NCBI RefSeq assembly: GCF_001866665.1 | Contig: NZ_MLYO01000049.1 | Coordinates: 1 to 64,000 of the forward strand | DNA length: 64,000 nucleotides | Direction: 5' to 3' | Origin: Streptomyces monashensis | GTDB lineage: Bacteria > Actinomycetota > Actinomycetes > Streptomycetales > Streptomycetaceae | Shown here: positions 1 through 8,354 of the stretch, piece by piece | How positions within the stretch are numbered: the first letter of the stretch is position 1 | Layout of the letters: every line of letters starts with the position of its first letter | Made by a program: the position numbers and the translations under genes | The notes under the pieces: generated by a model | Database searches by the model: none | What the model saw: the letters and a program-made list of their open reading frames with translations, nothing else | What the model was told of the DNA's origin: nothing

Positions 1-92
1 AATGCGTCCCCGCTACCCGACAAGGTCCGCGGCGCCGACCAGCTCGCCACCGCATCCGTCCGGGCCGCCGGGAAGCGATGGCGTCCCGCCAA

Positions 93-255
93 GTGGTGTA
101 GGGGATCAAGGCACCGGAATTCGCAGGCCAGGGACGGTGGCTCCGCACGTTCGGGTGTTCAACTCGCGTTACCGGCCGGCTTCGTGGGCTACGCCTACAC
201 GTAGATCGTCTTCGGTCTCGAACCGGAATGCGTAGTACTTGATCCCCTACACCAC
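93..255. repeat. 18-bp perfect inverted repeat pair flanking 127 bp
   Basis: GTGGTGTAGGGGATCAAG at 93-110 recurs as its exact reverse complement at 238-255. The enclosed 127 bp contain no convincing gene. This is the architecture of a small MITE-like element or a shrunken insertion sequence; no flanking target duplication is obvious. The rest of 1-480 holds no gene I can support. Confidence 0.5.
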
Positions 256-492
256 GTCGCGGGACACGATCCGGGAAGCAGCACACCGCCGTTCCCGGCG
301 AGAAGATCACCGCACAGGTCGTGCACTCCCTCGCCGGGGAGGTGATGGTCGCGCCGAAGCGGGATTCGAGCGCGGAGTCCTCGTGGAGCGGGCTGACGAT
401 GCAGTTGCTTGATTCCGAGGTTCTCCCGCCGTGGTCCTCATAGGATCAGCGAGATCGGCCGACGTGCAGGCGGATTCGTGGGGAGGCCACTG

Positions 493-1539
493 GTGGTGCT
501 GCAAGTGCGCGGCGTCGTATTGCCGCAGCGGGAGGAGCGATCCTTCTGGATCGATGGCGACCAGCTCAGGGCCGGGACTGCCCCGGATGCCGACCTCGCC
601 ATCGACGGCGGCTGGCTGCTGCCGGGCCTGGTCGATGCGCATACCCATCCCGGCACCGAGACTATCGAGGACCCGTTCAGTGACACGACGCTTCGGCGGC
701 ACCTGACCGATCACCGCGACGCCGGAGTGCTGCTGGTACGCACGCCCGGGTCCGCAGCCCGCATCCCCGACTGGGTGAACGAAGACCCGGACATGCCCCG
801 TGTCCACTCGGCCGGACGCTGGCTGGCCACCCCGGGGCGTTTCTTCCCCGGCTTCGGAAGAGACGTGAGTGAGGCCGACCTGGTCCACGCAGCCGTGGAA
901 GAAGCCACCGCGTCCTCGGGTTGGTGCAAGGTCATCGGGGACTGGAGGCACGACGAACCCGCACTGCCACTGGACATCCTCACTGCTGTCGTCCAGGCCG
1001 TGCACACGATCGGCGGCCGGGTGGCCGCGCACTGCCAGACCAGCGAGGGCAGTCGCAACGCCGTCCTGGCCGGAGTCGACAGCCTCGAGCACGGCATGCA
1101 CCTGGACCCGGGCCTGATCGATCGGATGGCGGACCAAGGCACCGCGTTCGTCCCCACGCTCAGCGTCTTCGGCTCCGGAGCCGACCGGCGGCGGGCCGCC
1201 GAGCCGAGCGCCCGCCGGGACTGGTGGCTGGCCGGATGGGACGCGATGCTTCCCAACGTGAGGGCCGCATACGAGGCCGGTGTCACCATCCTGGCCGGCA
1301 CTGACAGCTTCCCGTGCGGCACCGTCACCTCGGAGATCGAATGGCTGGTCCGTGCGGGGCTGTCGCCCGAGGCGGCGCTGGGCGCGGCCTCCTGGTCGGC
1401 CCGGTCCTACCTTGGCCTGCCCGGCCTGGTCGACGGAGCCCCCGCCGATCTTGTCGCCTACGACACCGACCCCACGCTCGACGCTTCCGCTCTGGCCCAC
1501 CCCAGCCGCATCATCCTCCGCGGCCGGGTCATAGCCTGA
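493..1539 (+). CDS. Amidohydrolase family protein
   Basis: A metal-dependent hydrolase of the amidohydrolase/imidazolonepropionase-like type. Near the N-terminus it has the metal-binding block LLPGLVDAHTHPG, then a His-rich strand (GGRVAAHCQTSEGS), SLEHGMHL, and the late catalytic-Asp motif ILAGTDSFP. The C-terminus has the usual PADLVAYDTDP beta-sandwich signature. I chose the GTG at 493 because GGGGAGG at 480-486 sits six bases upstream; the frame is open back to 409, but that longer start lacks a ribosome site. At about 348 residues it is a little short for the family because the N-terminal sandwich is reduced. Substrate unknown; it stands alone with no pathway partners nearby. Confidence 0.8.
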   Translation: MVLQVRGVVLPQREERSFWIDGDQLRAGTAPDADLAIDGGWLLPGLVDAHTHPGTETIEDPFSDTTLRRHLTDHRDAGVLLVRTPGSAARIPDWVNEDPDMPRVHSAGRWLATPGRFFPGFGRDVSEADLVHAAVEEATASSGWCKVIGDWRHDEPALPLDILTAVVQAVHTIGGRVAAHCQTSEGSRNAVLAGVDSLEHGMHLDPGLIDRMADQGTAFVPTLSVFGSGADRRRAAEPSARRDWWLAGWDAMLPNVRAAYEAGVTILAGTDSFPCGTVTSEIEWLVRAGLSPEAALGAASWSARSYLGLPGLVDGAPADLVAYDTDPTLDASALAHPSRIILRGRVIA

Positions 1540-1590
1540 AGGTCAGTGTCAATCCACCACTCTTGACAATGACTCCGGCGGCGCACGTAT

Positions 1591-1731
1591 ATGCTGCCCG
1601 CCGCCGAGGGGGGCGGGACGTCAGCACTGCTCGGCTCCCTCCTCCTGACAAGCGGCTGCTTCGCTCTCTTCCTGATCAGCACCGGTTTCGGCTTCGGCGA
1701 CGTGAAGCTCGCCCTGGTCCTGGGCACGGTC
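1591..1731 (+). pseudogene. Possible prepilin peptidase (A24) remnant
   Basis: The plus strand here encodes a hydrophobic stretch followed by STGFGFGDVKLALVLG, which resembles the membrane helix and FGDVKL active-site motif of A24 prepilin peptidases. A promoter-like TTGACA lies just upstream (about 1563). The similarity stops at about 1731, so if real this is a fragment. It lies antisense to the end of the coiled-coil ORF on the other strand, so at most one of the two readings is coding here. Confidence 0.3.
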
Positions 1732-1980
1732 AGTGACGGCCTCGTGAGCCTGCCCGAGCCGTTCCAGCTGCGCTTCCGCCGCGCTGATCGCGGCCGTGAT
1801 CCGCTCGGCCTGCTCCTGCAGCCGGGCCACCCTCGCGCGGACCTTCTTCTCCCGGGCCTCCCGCAGACGGTGCACCGACTCATCAGCCACCTCCACGAAC
1901 ATGACGCGAGCAGCCGAACGCCCGAACTCCCCCGCCACCAGCCGAAGATCACGCCCGACCAGCAGCAACCCACCGATCAC
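1621..1980 (-). CDS. Small coiled-coil hypothetical protein
   Basis: About 119 residues from a GTG start (no earlier start in frame). The first 30 residues are mildly hydrophobic, then comes a long charged helix (AREKKVRARVARLQEQAERI onwards) with heptad-like spacing typical of a coiled coil, ending in an acidic Glu/Ala-rich tail. I do not recognise the family. The last 40 codons overlap a plus-strand prepilin-peptidase-like fragment, so the original C-terminus may have been replaced by a rearrangement near 1735. Confidence 0.4.
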   Translation of the reverse strand: MIGGLLLVGRDLRLVAGEFGRSAARVMFVEVADESVHRLREAREKKVRARVARLQEQAERITAAISAAEAQLERLGQAHEAVTDRAQDQGELHVAEAETGADQEESEAAACQEEGAEQC

Positions 1981-2152
1981 ATGCGGAATGCAGATGGCCT
2001 CTCCATGCCTCGCCTGGTCCGGGGCGTCCTCACTGCCGGCCAGCGCCTCGTCGCCTTGGCCCAGTCACCCGAAGATCCGCCGACCTTGTCGGCCGGTGAA
2101 TCGCTTGCCCAATTACCGCCATATCCGGCTCAGTTCGTCTGCGAGCGGTCGG

Positions 2153-2972
2153 TCATCGCGGGGTCAGGGGTCCCGCGACGGCTTCGAGGTCCGAACGCAG
2201 CATGGGGCGCGTCTGCTGGGAGAAGGAGCGGACATACGGCCACATGACCGCCCGGCCGGCCCACATCGCGGGGGTGACGGCCCACAGGACGCCATTCCGG
2301 TCAGTGAGGTGCGACCAGGCGTGGGCGTAGCCACGGGCCACGTCGGCTCCCAGTCGCTCGACGAGGTCGCCGGGGATCAGGGTGGCGCGAGGCAGCGGTG
2401 GCGTCCATCTTGGCAACCTCCCCCGGAAGCCGACCCCATGCCGACGTCGGAGCCGACACACCTCGATCACCGCCGTGACCGTCACGCCGACAGGACCGGC
2501 GAACAGGGCGACGAAGTAGGCCGGAGGCAGGTCCGCGGAGGGGTAGGTGTAGACGAGGTCGACAAGGAGGGCGTGCCCCACAGCGGTCAGCCAGACGAGA
2601 GGCACGCAGGTGAGAGGGCGGACGAGGGGATGGGGCCCACGTTGAACGCGTTGCGGTGAACCAGGTAGAGGACATGAGGAGGCCGAGCCCGAGCAGCGCA
2701 CGCGGCAGCAGCAACCGCTCGATGACCGGGTCGACCACCTGCTCGGCAACGGCGCTCGCGACCGGCTGGCCGAACTTCCCGGGCAAGGCACCGGGCCCGG
2801 CGAGGCCCACAGCATCCGCGGCGGTGAACCGGAGAATACGGAACGGCCCGTAGATCCGCCGGGCCGGCCGCCACGGCAGGAGAAAATCGAGCACCCACGC
2901 CCCTGGCCCACCCGCCTGAGGCCGGCTGACGGCACGGTAGGGCGCCCTGTCGTCGAGGTCGGCGCCGGTCAC
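2153..2972 (-). pseudogene. Frameshifted membrane protein gene
   Basis: Two frames join to make one plausible protein. The 5' part starts at a GTG (2972) with a G-rich ribosome site about nine bases upstream and encodes DDRAPYRAV..., WRPARRIYGPFRILRFT and a helix ending near GLLMSSTWF. The 3' part, in another frame, continues with VWLTAVGHALLVDLVYTYP and YFVALFAGPVGVTVTAVIEV, two clear membrane helices, and ends at 2153. The shift falls between about 2600 and 2670. Either a sequencing error or a true frameshift would explain it. Family not recognised; product would be an integral membrane protein of about 270 residues. Confidence 0.5.
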
Positions 2973-3210
2973 AACGTCATTCCCCCCTGGGCCTTGAGCA
3001 GAGCAACGCCATGATGACATGGCAACGTCAAGCTGCTCGCCGCACCGTCCGGGCATCCGAATGAACGAGAACCACGACTCGGTCGATATGGCCAGCGGCC
3101 TCCGGTCGGGCACGGGCGAGCAGCCTTCGACCACGGCCTCGACCAGGACGGCGAGTCGTCCGCTGCGGGGCCGCGCCCAGGGACCACCTCACCGGTGGCC
3201 CGGCCGGCGG

Positions 3211-3906
3211 CTACCAGGGCATGGTGTGGTCCTGGTAGTCGAGGTACTTCAGACCCGGCTCGCCGCGGTGTCGGTCGATGGTGTCAGCGAGCCCGGGGAC
3301 GACCTGATCAACCGTCAGGGGTGCATCAGGACCGCCCAGTTCGGTGCGGACGTGCCCGGGGCACATCAGCAGGAGGCTGTGCGCGGCGTCGGCGTACCGT
3401 GCGGCGTAGCTGCGCATCAGCTGGTTGAGGGCGGACTTGCTGGCCCGGTAGGCGTCCTGGCCGCCGCGGGTGTTGTGGGCGAGGCTGCCTTGCCGGGAGG
3501 ACATCACGCCGATGGTGCCGTCGGCGACGACCAGCGGGCGCAGCGCCTCGACGACGCGCATCGGGCTCAGCGCGTTGGTGACCATGACGTCGGTGAACAT
3601 CTCGGTGGGGACGTCGGCGATCGGCAGGTCGCCGCGGGTGATGCCGGCGTTGACGAAGAGCAGGTCGAGGCCGCGCCCGGCGAGCCGCTCGCGGAGCGCG
3701 TCGACCTGCTCGGGTTCGTTGATGTCCAGCTGCTCGACGGTGACCCTGCCGTCGGAAGCGTCCGCGAGGTCGTGCAGACCGGTACGGGCCTCGCCGCGAA
3801 CGGTGCCGACGACGTTCCAGCCGCGGCGCGCGTACTCGGTGGCGAGGCCGAGGCCCAGGGTGCGGGAGGCACCGGCGATCAGAGCGGTGGGGCCTGTGGT
3901 GCTCAT
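3211..3906 (-). CDS. Short-chain dehydrogenase/reductase (SDR)
   Basis: A 231-residue classical SDR. It has the nucleotide-binding loop GASRTLGLG (residues 12-20), the NAG motif (86-88), a catalytic Ser region (VMSSRQGS) and the YRASK active site with Tyr153 and Lys157. NAD(P)H-dependent oxidation or reduction of a small carbonyl or alcohol is expected. Its ATG overlaps the stop of the upstream NmrA-like gene by four bases (ATGA), so the two are translationally coupled. The divergent LysR gene is the likely regulator. Confidence 0.85.
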   Translation of the reverse strand: MSTTGPTALIAGASRTLGLGLATEYARRGWNVVGTVRGEARTGLHDLADASDGRVTVEQLDINEPEQVDALRERLAGRGLDLLFVNAGITRGDLPIADVPTEMFTDVMVTNALSPMRVVEALRPLVVADGTIGVMSSRQGSLAHNTRGGQDAYRASKSALNQLMRSYAARYADAAHSLLLMCPGHVRTELGGPDAPLTVDQVVPGLADTIDRHRGEPGLKYLDYQDHTMPW

Positions 3907-4790
3907 GCGTCCACCGCCGGCCTGAGGACCTCCTCGCACCAGGTGCGGAAGGCGGTGGGACTCCCCGTCTCCGCGGTGCGACGTACACCGTTGTCGAGGC
4001 CCTCGCCCTTGGCACGCATCATCGCGGCATAGCCCTCGACGAGGGCTTCTCCCGTGCCGTGGCCCTGGAGCGCGGCGCGGAAGTCCTCCAGGGACTGCCG
4101 GCGGTAGCGGACCGGGCGGCCGAGGACCTCGCTCATGATGCGGGCCAGGTCCGCGGCGGAGAGGTCCTCCGGGCCGAGCACGGGCACCTCGCCGGTCCCG
4201 GTCCAGCTGCGGTCGATCAGCAGCCGGGCCCCGGCCGCGGCGATGTCGCGGGTGCTGGCGACGGGGGCCTTGAGGTCGGCGGGGAGGGTGTCGGTGAAGA
4301 CACCGTCGTCGCGGATCGAGGCGGTCTGGCGCAGCAGGTTCTCCATGAAGCTGGGGTTGGCGAGGGCCCGGTGGGCGACGCCGCTCGCCGCGATCAGGTC
4401 GTCCATCGCGAGGGAGGCGGTGACCAGCCCGGCGCGGTCGGCGACGGGGGTGCCGCGGCCGAGCGCGGAGACACTGACGACATGGCCGACGCCGTGGGCG
4501 GCGAAGGCCTTGGCGGCGGGGCGGGTGAAGTCGGCGTAGACGGCGTCCAGGGTGGGTGCCTGGCGGTTGGGCGGGGCGACCCAGAAGACGGCGCCGGCGC
4601 CGGCGAGGGCGCGGTCGAGCACGGCGGGGTCGCCGTGCGAGCCGGTGACGGCGTCGACGCGGTCGCGGACCGCGTCGGGCAGCCGGGCGGGGTCGCGGAC
4701 GACGACACGGATCGGCTCGTCGGTCCGGTCCAGGAGGCCGCGCAGCAGCCGGCTGCCGATACTTCCGGTGGGAGTGGTGACTACGATCAT
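3903..4790 (-). CDS. NmrA-like NAD(P)-binding protein
   Basis: A 295-residue Rossmann protein beginning MIVVTTPTGSIGSRLL, with the glycine-rich NAD(P) loop at once and no catalytic YxxxK, as in NmrA/QOR2-type atypical SDRs (redox sensors or quinone reductases). The middle carries the usual VVSVSALGRGTP and NPSFMENLLRQ segments seen in this family. It is the first gene of a two-gene operon with the SDR downstream (four-base overlap) and is divergent from the LysR gene, a common LysR/NmrA/SDR arrangement in Streptomyces. Confidence 0.8.
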   Translation of the reverse strand: MIVVTTPTGSIGSRLLRGLLDRTDEPIRVVVRDPARLPDAVRDRVDAVTGSHGDPAVLDRALAGAGAVFWVAPPNRQAPTLDAVYADFTRPAAKAFAAHGVGHVVSVSALGRGTPVADRAGLVTASLAMDDLIAASGVAHRALANPSFMENLLRQTASIRDDGVFTDTLPADLKAPVASTRDIAAAGARLLIDRSWTGTGEVPVLGPEDLSAADLARIMSEVLGRPVRYRRQSLEDFRAALQGHGTGEALVEGYAAMMRAKGEGLDNGVRRTAETGSPTAFRTWCEEVLRPAVDA

Positions 4791-4826
4791 GCCTTCGAGT
4801 CTCGGCCCGGGGGTTTCGGGCGTCCA

Positions 4827-4853
4827 ATACCCTTTGCCCCCGCTCGATACCCT
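4827..4853. promoter_or_regulatory. Direct ATACCCT repeats, candidate LysR site
   Basis: ATACCCT occurs at 4827-4833 and again at 4847-4853, exactly 20 bp apart (two helical turns on one face), inside the 69-bp divergent spacer between the NmrA-like gene and the LysR gene. The second copy ends seven bases before the LysR ATG, fitting autoregulation. Confidence 0.4.
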
Positions 4854-4859
4854 GAGGGC

Positions 4860-5672
4860 ATGAGTCTCGATCTGCGCAAGCTCCGCTACTTCGTCGCGCT
4901 GGCCGAGCACGGCAACTTCGGGCGGGCAGCACAGCAGTTGTTCATCGCCCAGCCGGTGCTCAGCCGGCAGATCAGGGCGTTCGAGCGGGAGTTGGGGTGC
5001 ACGCTGCTGAACCGGACGACGCGCCGGGTGGAGCTGACGGCGGCCGGGCATCAGCTGCACGAGGAGGCGAAGGGCATCCTGGCGGCGGTGGAGGCCGGGC
5101 TGCGGCGCGTCCGGGACGCCGACCGAGGCGTGCGGCGGCTGCTGGTCGCCTTCTCCCCCGGGCTGCATGTCTCGGAGGCGATCCGTGCCTTCGGGGAGCA
5201 CCACCCGGAGGTGGAGATCGACGTCGTCCCGGCGCGCTGGTGGGAGAAGGACCTCCCGCTGCGCGACGGCCGCGCCCAGGTCGGCTTCCTGCGCCGCCCC
5301 TTCGACGACACGGGGCTGTCCGTCGTCCCGATCGGCAGAGAACCCCGGGTGGCCTGCCTCCCGACCAGCCATCACCTGGCGCGCCGTCAGGAACTGGCCC
5401 TGGCCGACCTGGAGGGCGAGCCGGTCCTGGACACCCCGACCCGCCGCCGCACCACCTCCGCGGAGGAGAAGTTCGAGCTGATCGCCTCCGGCCACGGCAT
5501 CGCCCTGGTCCCACTGAGCGTCGCCCGCACCTACTCCCGCCCCGACCTGACCCACGTCCCGGTCACCGACCTGCCCTCCGAGGAAACCTGCCTGGTGGCC
5601 CCCACCACCACCCGCGAACCGCTGGTCCTGGCCTTCCTGGACATCGCCACCACGGCGCTCCGCCGCAGCTAG
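4860..5672 (+). CDS. LysR-family transcriptional regulator
   Basis: About 270 residues. Residues 1-60 are the LysR winged helix (LRKLRYFVALAEHGNFGRAA, then QPVLSRQIRAFERELGC), followed by the linker helix and a periplasmic-binding-like effector domain. It is divergently transcribed from the NmrA-like/SDR operon, which it probably controls in response to an unknown small molecule. The ATG at 4860 directly follows a GAGGG and leaves little 5' leader, so the message may be nearly leaderless. The effector domain is slightly shorter than usual (about 180 residues). Confidence 0.9.
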   Translation: MSLDLRKLRYFVALAEHGNFGRAAQQLFIAQPVLSRQIRAFERELGCTLLNRTTRRVELTAAGHQLHEEAKGILAAVEAGLRRVRDADRGVRRLLVAFSPGLHVSEAIRAFGEHHPEVEIDVVPARWWEKDLPLRDGRAQVGFLRRPFDDTGLSVVPIGREPRVACLPTSHHLARRQELALADLEGEPVLDTPTRRRTTSAEEKFELIASGHGIALVPLSVARTYSRPDLTHVPVTDLPSEETCLVAPTTTREPLVLAFLDIATTALRRS

Positions 5673-5761
5673 AGCCGGTCTCCTCGACGAAGGCCCCTCC
5701 CCGCCGAACGGAAATCCCAACGATCCGAGGGGACCGCTCGCCCACGGCCGGTGAACGATGC

Positions 5762-6361
5762 TCACTTCCCGGAGCCGGGCCACGTCGCCACGAGTGCTCG
5801 CCGATCTGGAAAGCGGGGACCGGGGACTGGCTCCTGGGCCGGTTCACCGTTGAGCCAGCACACTTGCTCGGGGGCGCCGTCGCCGGTGTCGTACAGACAG
5901 CACACTCCTCCGCTGTCGGCGGTGAGGTCGGTGAACGCCTTCCTGATGTTGGCCGACCGTGCGAACAAGCGGCTCATCCGCGACGTCGCTGCCCAGCACT
6001 CCACCGATGTGTAGCCAGGGTGCAGAAGGGACTCGAACCGGATCGTCCCGTAGATGTACCCGATCTGGACACGCCCGTCCGCCTCGGGCTCACGGCCGTT
6101 CGTCTGCGCGTACTCACGCAGTGCGTCATCGACGTCGAACAGCAGAGACATGTCGAGCTCGAGCGTGCTGCTCGTAGAGCAGCCGACCGGCTCGCTCTTG
6201 AAACCGGACGTGAACGGGAGGACGAGCCGTTCACCGCCGGGCAGGGTGATCTCAAGCGGCGGTACGGCACGTGCCGGTGGCGCCAGTTCCGCCAGTCCGG
6301 CCAACACCCTGGCGACGTTCCGAGGACGAAGAAAGATGTCGTAGCCGTAGACCAGCCCCAT
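5762..6361 (-). CDS. Hypothetical protein (Streptomyces-conserved type)
   Basis: A 199-residue soluble protein starting MGLVYGYDIFLRPRN at an ATG preceded by a run of five G. I know similar MGLVYGYDIFL proteins from other Streptomyces genomes, where they are of unknown function. It contains a mid-protein acidic block (LLFDVDDALREYAQ) and a Cys pair (GGVCCLYD). No catalytic motif is evident. It is convergent with the LysR gene and shares no operon. Confidence 0.65.
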   Translation of the reverse strand: MGLVYGYDIFLRPRNVARVLAGLAELAPPARAVPPLEITLPGGERLVLPFTSGFKSEPVGCSTSSTLELDMSLLFDVDDALREYAQTNGREPEADGRVQIGYIYGTIRFESLLHPGYTSVECWAATSRMSRLFARSANIRKAFTDLTADSGGVCCLYDTGDGAPEQVCWLNGEPAQEPVPGPRFPDRRALVATWPGSGK

Positions 6362-6511
6362 GTTTCCCCCGTCTCCGATCGATCCGCACCCTCTCACGAC
6401 CCGCCCCTTGGGCGCTCGTCGGTTTGAGGAGCGTTTCGGAATGAGGTCCGCAGGCAGCGGAGGCGGCTGAGGCCGTCGGCCGGTTCGAGCAGGACCGTGG
6501 ACGCCTGGGTC

Positions 6512-7069
6512 CTAGCGCAGCGCGGCGGCGACCAGGCCGTCGAGAGCCTCGCGCCGTACTTCGCCGCCGTTCACCAGCCGGTCGAAGACCAGTCCGTCGA
6601 TGCAGGTCAGCAGAGTGTGCGTGCGGTTCTCGACGTCCGTGACGCCGTGCGCGGCGAGGAACAGCCGGACGGCCTCGCGGCCGGCGTTCTCGCGGGGCAC
6701 GAGGATCTCCCGCAGCTCCGCGTCGCGCACGCTCTCGACGGCGCAGGCATGGCGGGCGAGCGAACGGCGGCGGCCCTCACCGGTGAGCCGCTGCCGGATC
6801 AGCAGCATCATGCCGTCCACCAGCTCCTCGACGGTGCGCAAGGGCAGAAGCTCTTCGGCCATCGTGTGAAGTTCCGCCTGGTCGCGTTGGACCAGACGTG
6901 TGACGAGTCCGGTCAGCAGCGCGGCACGCGTGCGGAAGTAGGCCGAGGTGGTGCCCGGCGGCATGGCGGATCTCCGGTCGACAGCGCGGTGAGTCAGGCC
7001 GCGTATCCCTTCGTCGACGAGCACGTCGAGAGCCGCGTCTGCCAGAAGGGTGCGCCGATCGGAAGCCAT
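6512..7069 (-). CDS. TetR-family transcriptional regulator
   Basis: A 185-residue repressor. The N-terminal helix-turn-helix is LTHRAVDRRSAMPPGTTSAY with the flanking helices, followed by an alpha-helical ligand domain. A strong G-rich ribosome site precedes the ATG at 7069. It is divergent from an FAD monooxygenase across a 72-bp spacer that contains two copies of one palindromic operator, so autorepression and repression of the monooxygenase are very likely, relieved by the enzyme's substrate or a related compound. Confidence 0.9.
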   Translation of the reverse strand: MASDRRTLLADAALDVLVDEGIRGLTHRAVDRRSAMPPGTTSAYFRTRAALLTGLVTRLVQRDQAELHTMAEELLPLRTVEELVDGMMLLIRQRLTGEGRRRSLARHACAVESVRDAELREILVPRENAGREAVRLFLAAHGVTDVENRTHTLLTCIDGLVFDRLVNGGEVRREALDGLVAAALR

Positions 7070-7078
7070 GCCCCCCTT

Positions 7079-7127
7079 TCTACACCCGTAGAGACTCGGA
7101 TAGGGTGAGCTTCTACAGATGTAGAAG
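7079..7127. promoter_or_regulatory. Twin TetR operators TCTAC-N4-GTAGA
   Basis: TCTACACCCGTAGA at 7079-7092 and TCTACAGATGTAGA at 7112-7125 share the same half-sites and spacing, 33 bp apart. The second extends to a near-perfect 18-bp palindrome, CTTCTACAGATGTAGAAG (7110-7127). They fill the divergent promoter region of the TetR gene and the monooxygenase. Confidence 0.75.
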
Positions 7128-7141
7128 AGGGGGATGTCGGC

Positions 7142-8299
7142 ATGGGGAACACGGCAGTGGTGGTCGGAGGGGGCATCGGCGGGCTGGCCGCCGCGATCGG
7201 TCTGTACCGCATCGGATGGGACGTGACGGTCCTCGAGCGTGCGTCCGTGCTCGAGGACGCGGGGGCAGGCATTTCGCTGGCCGCCAACGGACTGCGGGCA
7301 CTGGACGAACTCGGCGTGGGCAAGGCGGTTCGGGAGGCGTCGCAAGGCCAGTACAGCGGCGGCACGCGGACGCCCCGGGGTGGCCGGCTGACCCGGATGG
7401 ACGGCTCGGCACTGGAGAGGGCGGTGGGCACGCCGATCATGGGCATCCCCCGCTCCACCCTCCACCGACTGCTCCGCGACTGCCTGCCTGCCGAATCACT
7501 GGTGATCGGCTCGGAGGTGGCCGAGGTCGAGCAGACCGGCCCCGGGACGGTCCGAGTCGACTGCGGCGCCACGGTCCTGAACGCCGATCTGGTGGTGGCG
7601 GCCGACGGTATCGGCAGCAGAGTCCGCAGTCGTCTCTTCCCGGACCATCCCGGTCCGGTCTACAGCGGCTCGACGGTGCTGCGCGCCATCACCGAGCACG
7701 CGGTCGATCTGGACGCCGACTTCGAACTGACCTGGGGCCGAGGCGCGGAGTTCGGGCACATCGCCTTCCTGGACGGGCGGGCCGAGTGGCACGCCGTCCT
7801 CAGCCGCCCCGCCGCAACGCGGTTCGCCGACCCGCTGGCCGAAGTGCGCCGACGGTTCCACACCTGGCACGACCCGATCCCCGCCCTGCTCGACGCGACC
7901 CGGCCCGCGTCCGTACTGCACCACGACGTGAACGAACTCCGCACGCCGCTCCCCGCATACGCGGTCGGTCGGATCGCGCTGCTCGGCGACGCGGCCCATG
8001 CGATGACCCCCAACCTCGGACAGGGTGCCTGCCAGGCACTGGAGGACGCGGTCACCCTGGCCGCCGCCCTCGGCACCGAGTCCACCGTCGAGGCCGCGCT
8101 CGCCCGCTACGACGCCGAACGCCGGCCCCGCAGCCAGGCCGTCGCACGGGCTGCCCGGCAGGCCGGTCGAATGGGCCACCAACTGTCCCACCCACTGGCC
8201 GTCACCCTGCGGAACACGGCGATGCGACTGACACCGTCCAAGGTCGCCACACGTATGATCCTGCGCCATCACGCCTGGATCCCGCCGTCGCTGAACTGA
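7142..8299 (+). CDS. FAD-dependent aromatic-type monooxygenase
   Basis: A 385-residue group A flavin hydroxylase (PHBH/UbiH-like). It shows all three fingerprints: the FAD dinucleotide loop VVVGGGIGGLAAAIGL, the DG motif LVVAADGIGSRVRS, and the GD motif ALLGDAAHAMTPNLGQGACQ. It would hydroxylate or epoxidise a small, probably aromatic or polyketide-like, substrate with NAD(P)H and oxygen. A GAGGGGG ribosome site stands eight bases before the ATG. It is divergent from, and probably repressed by, the TetR gene. Confidence 0.9.
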   Translation: MGNTAVVVGGGIGGLAAAIGLYRIGWDVTVLERASVLEDAGAGISLAANGLRALDELGVGKAVREASQGQYSGGTRTPRGGRLTRMDGSALERAVGTPIMGIPRSTLHRLLRDCLPAESLVIGSEVAEVEQTGPGTVRVDCGATVLNADLVVAADGIGSRVRSRLFPDHPGPVYSGSTVLRAITEHAVDLDADFELTWGRGAEFGHIAFLDGRAEWHAVLSRPAATRFADPLAEVRRRFHTWHDPIPALLDATRPASVLHHDVNELRTPLPAYAVGRIALLGDAAHAMTPNLGQGACQALEDAVTLAAALGTESTVEAALARYDAERRPRSQAVARAARQAGRMGHQLSHPLAVTLRNTAMRLTPSKVATRMILRHHAWIPPSLN

Positions 8300-8354
8300 T
8301 CCGGTTCGCGCCCGCCGGCTCACTACCGGACACCTTCCGGGCCAAACGGCAGTG

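Noticed and set aside
4059..4850. Long plus-strand frame rich in Gly and Ala opposite the NmrA-like gene
   Set aside because: It is a GC-rich antisense shadow; the minus-strand NmrA-like reading has family motifs and coupling to the SDR.
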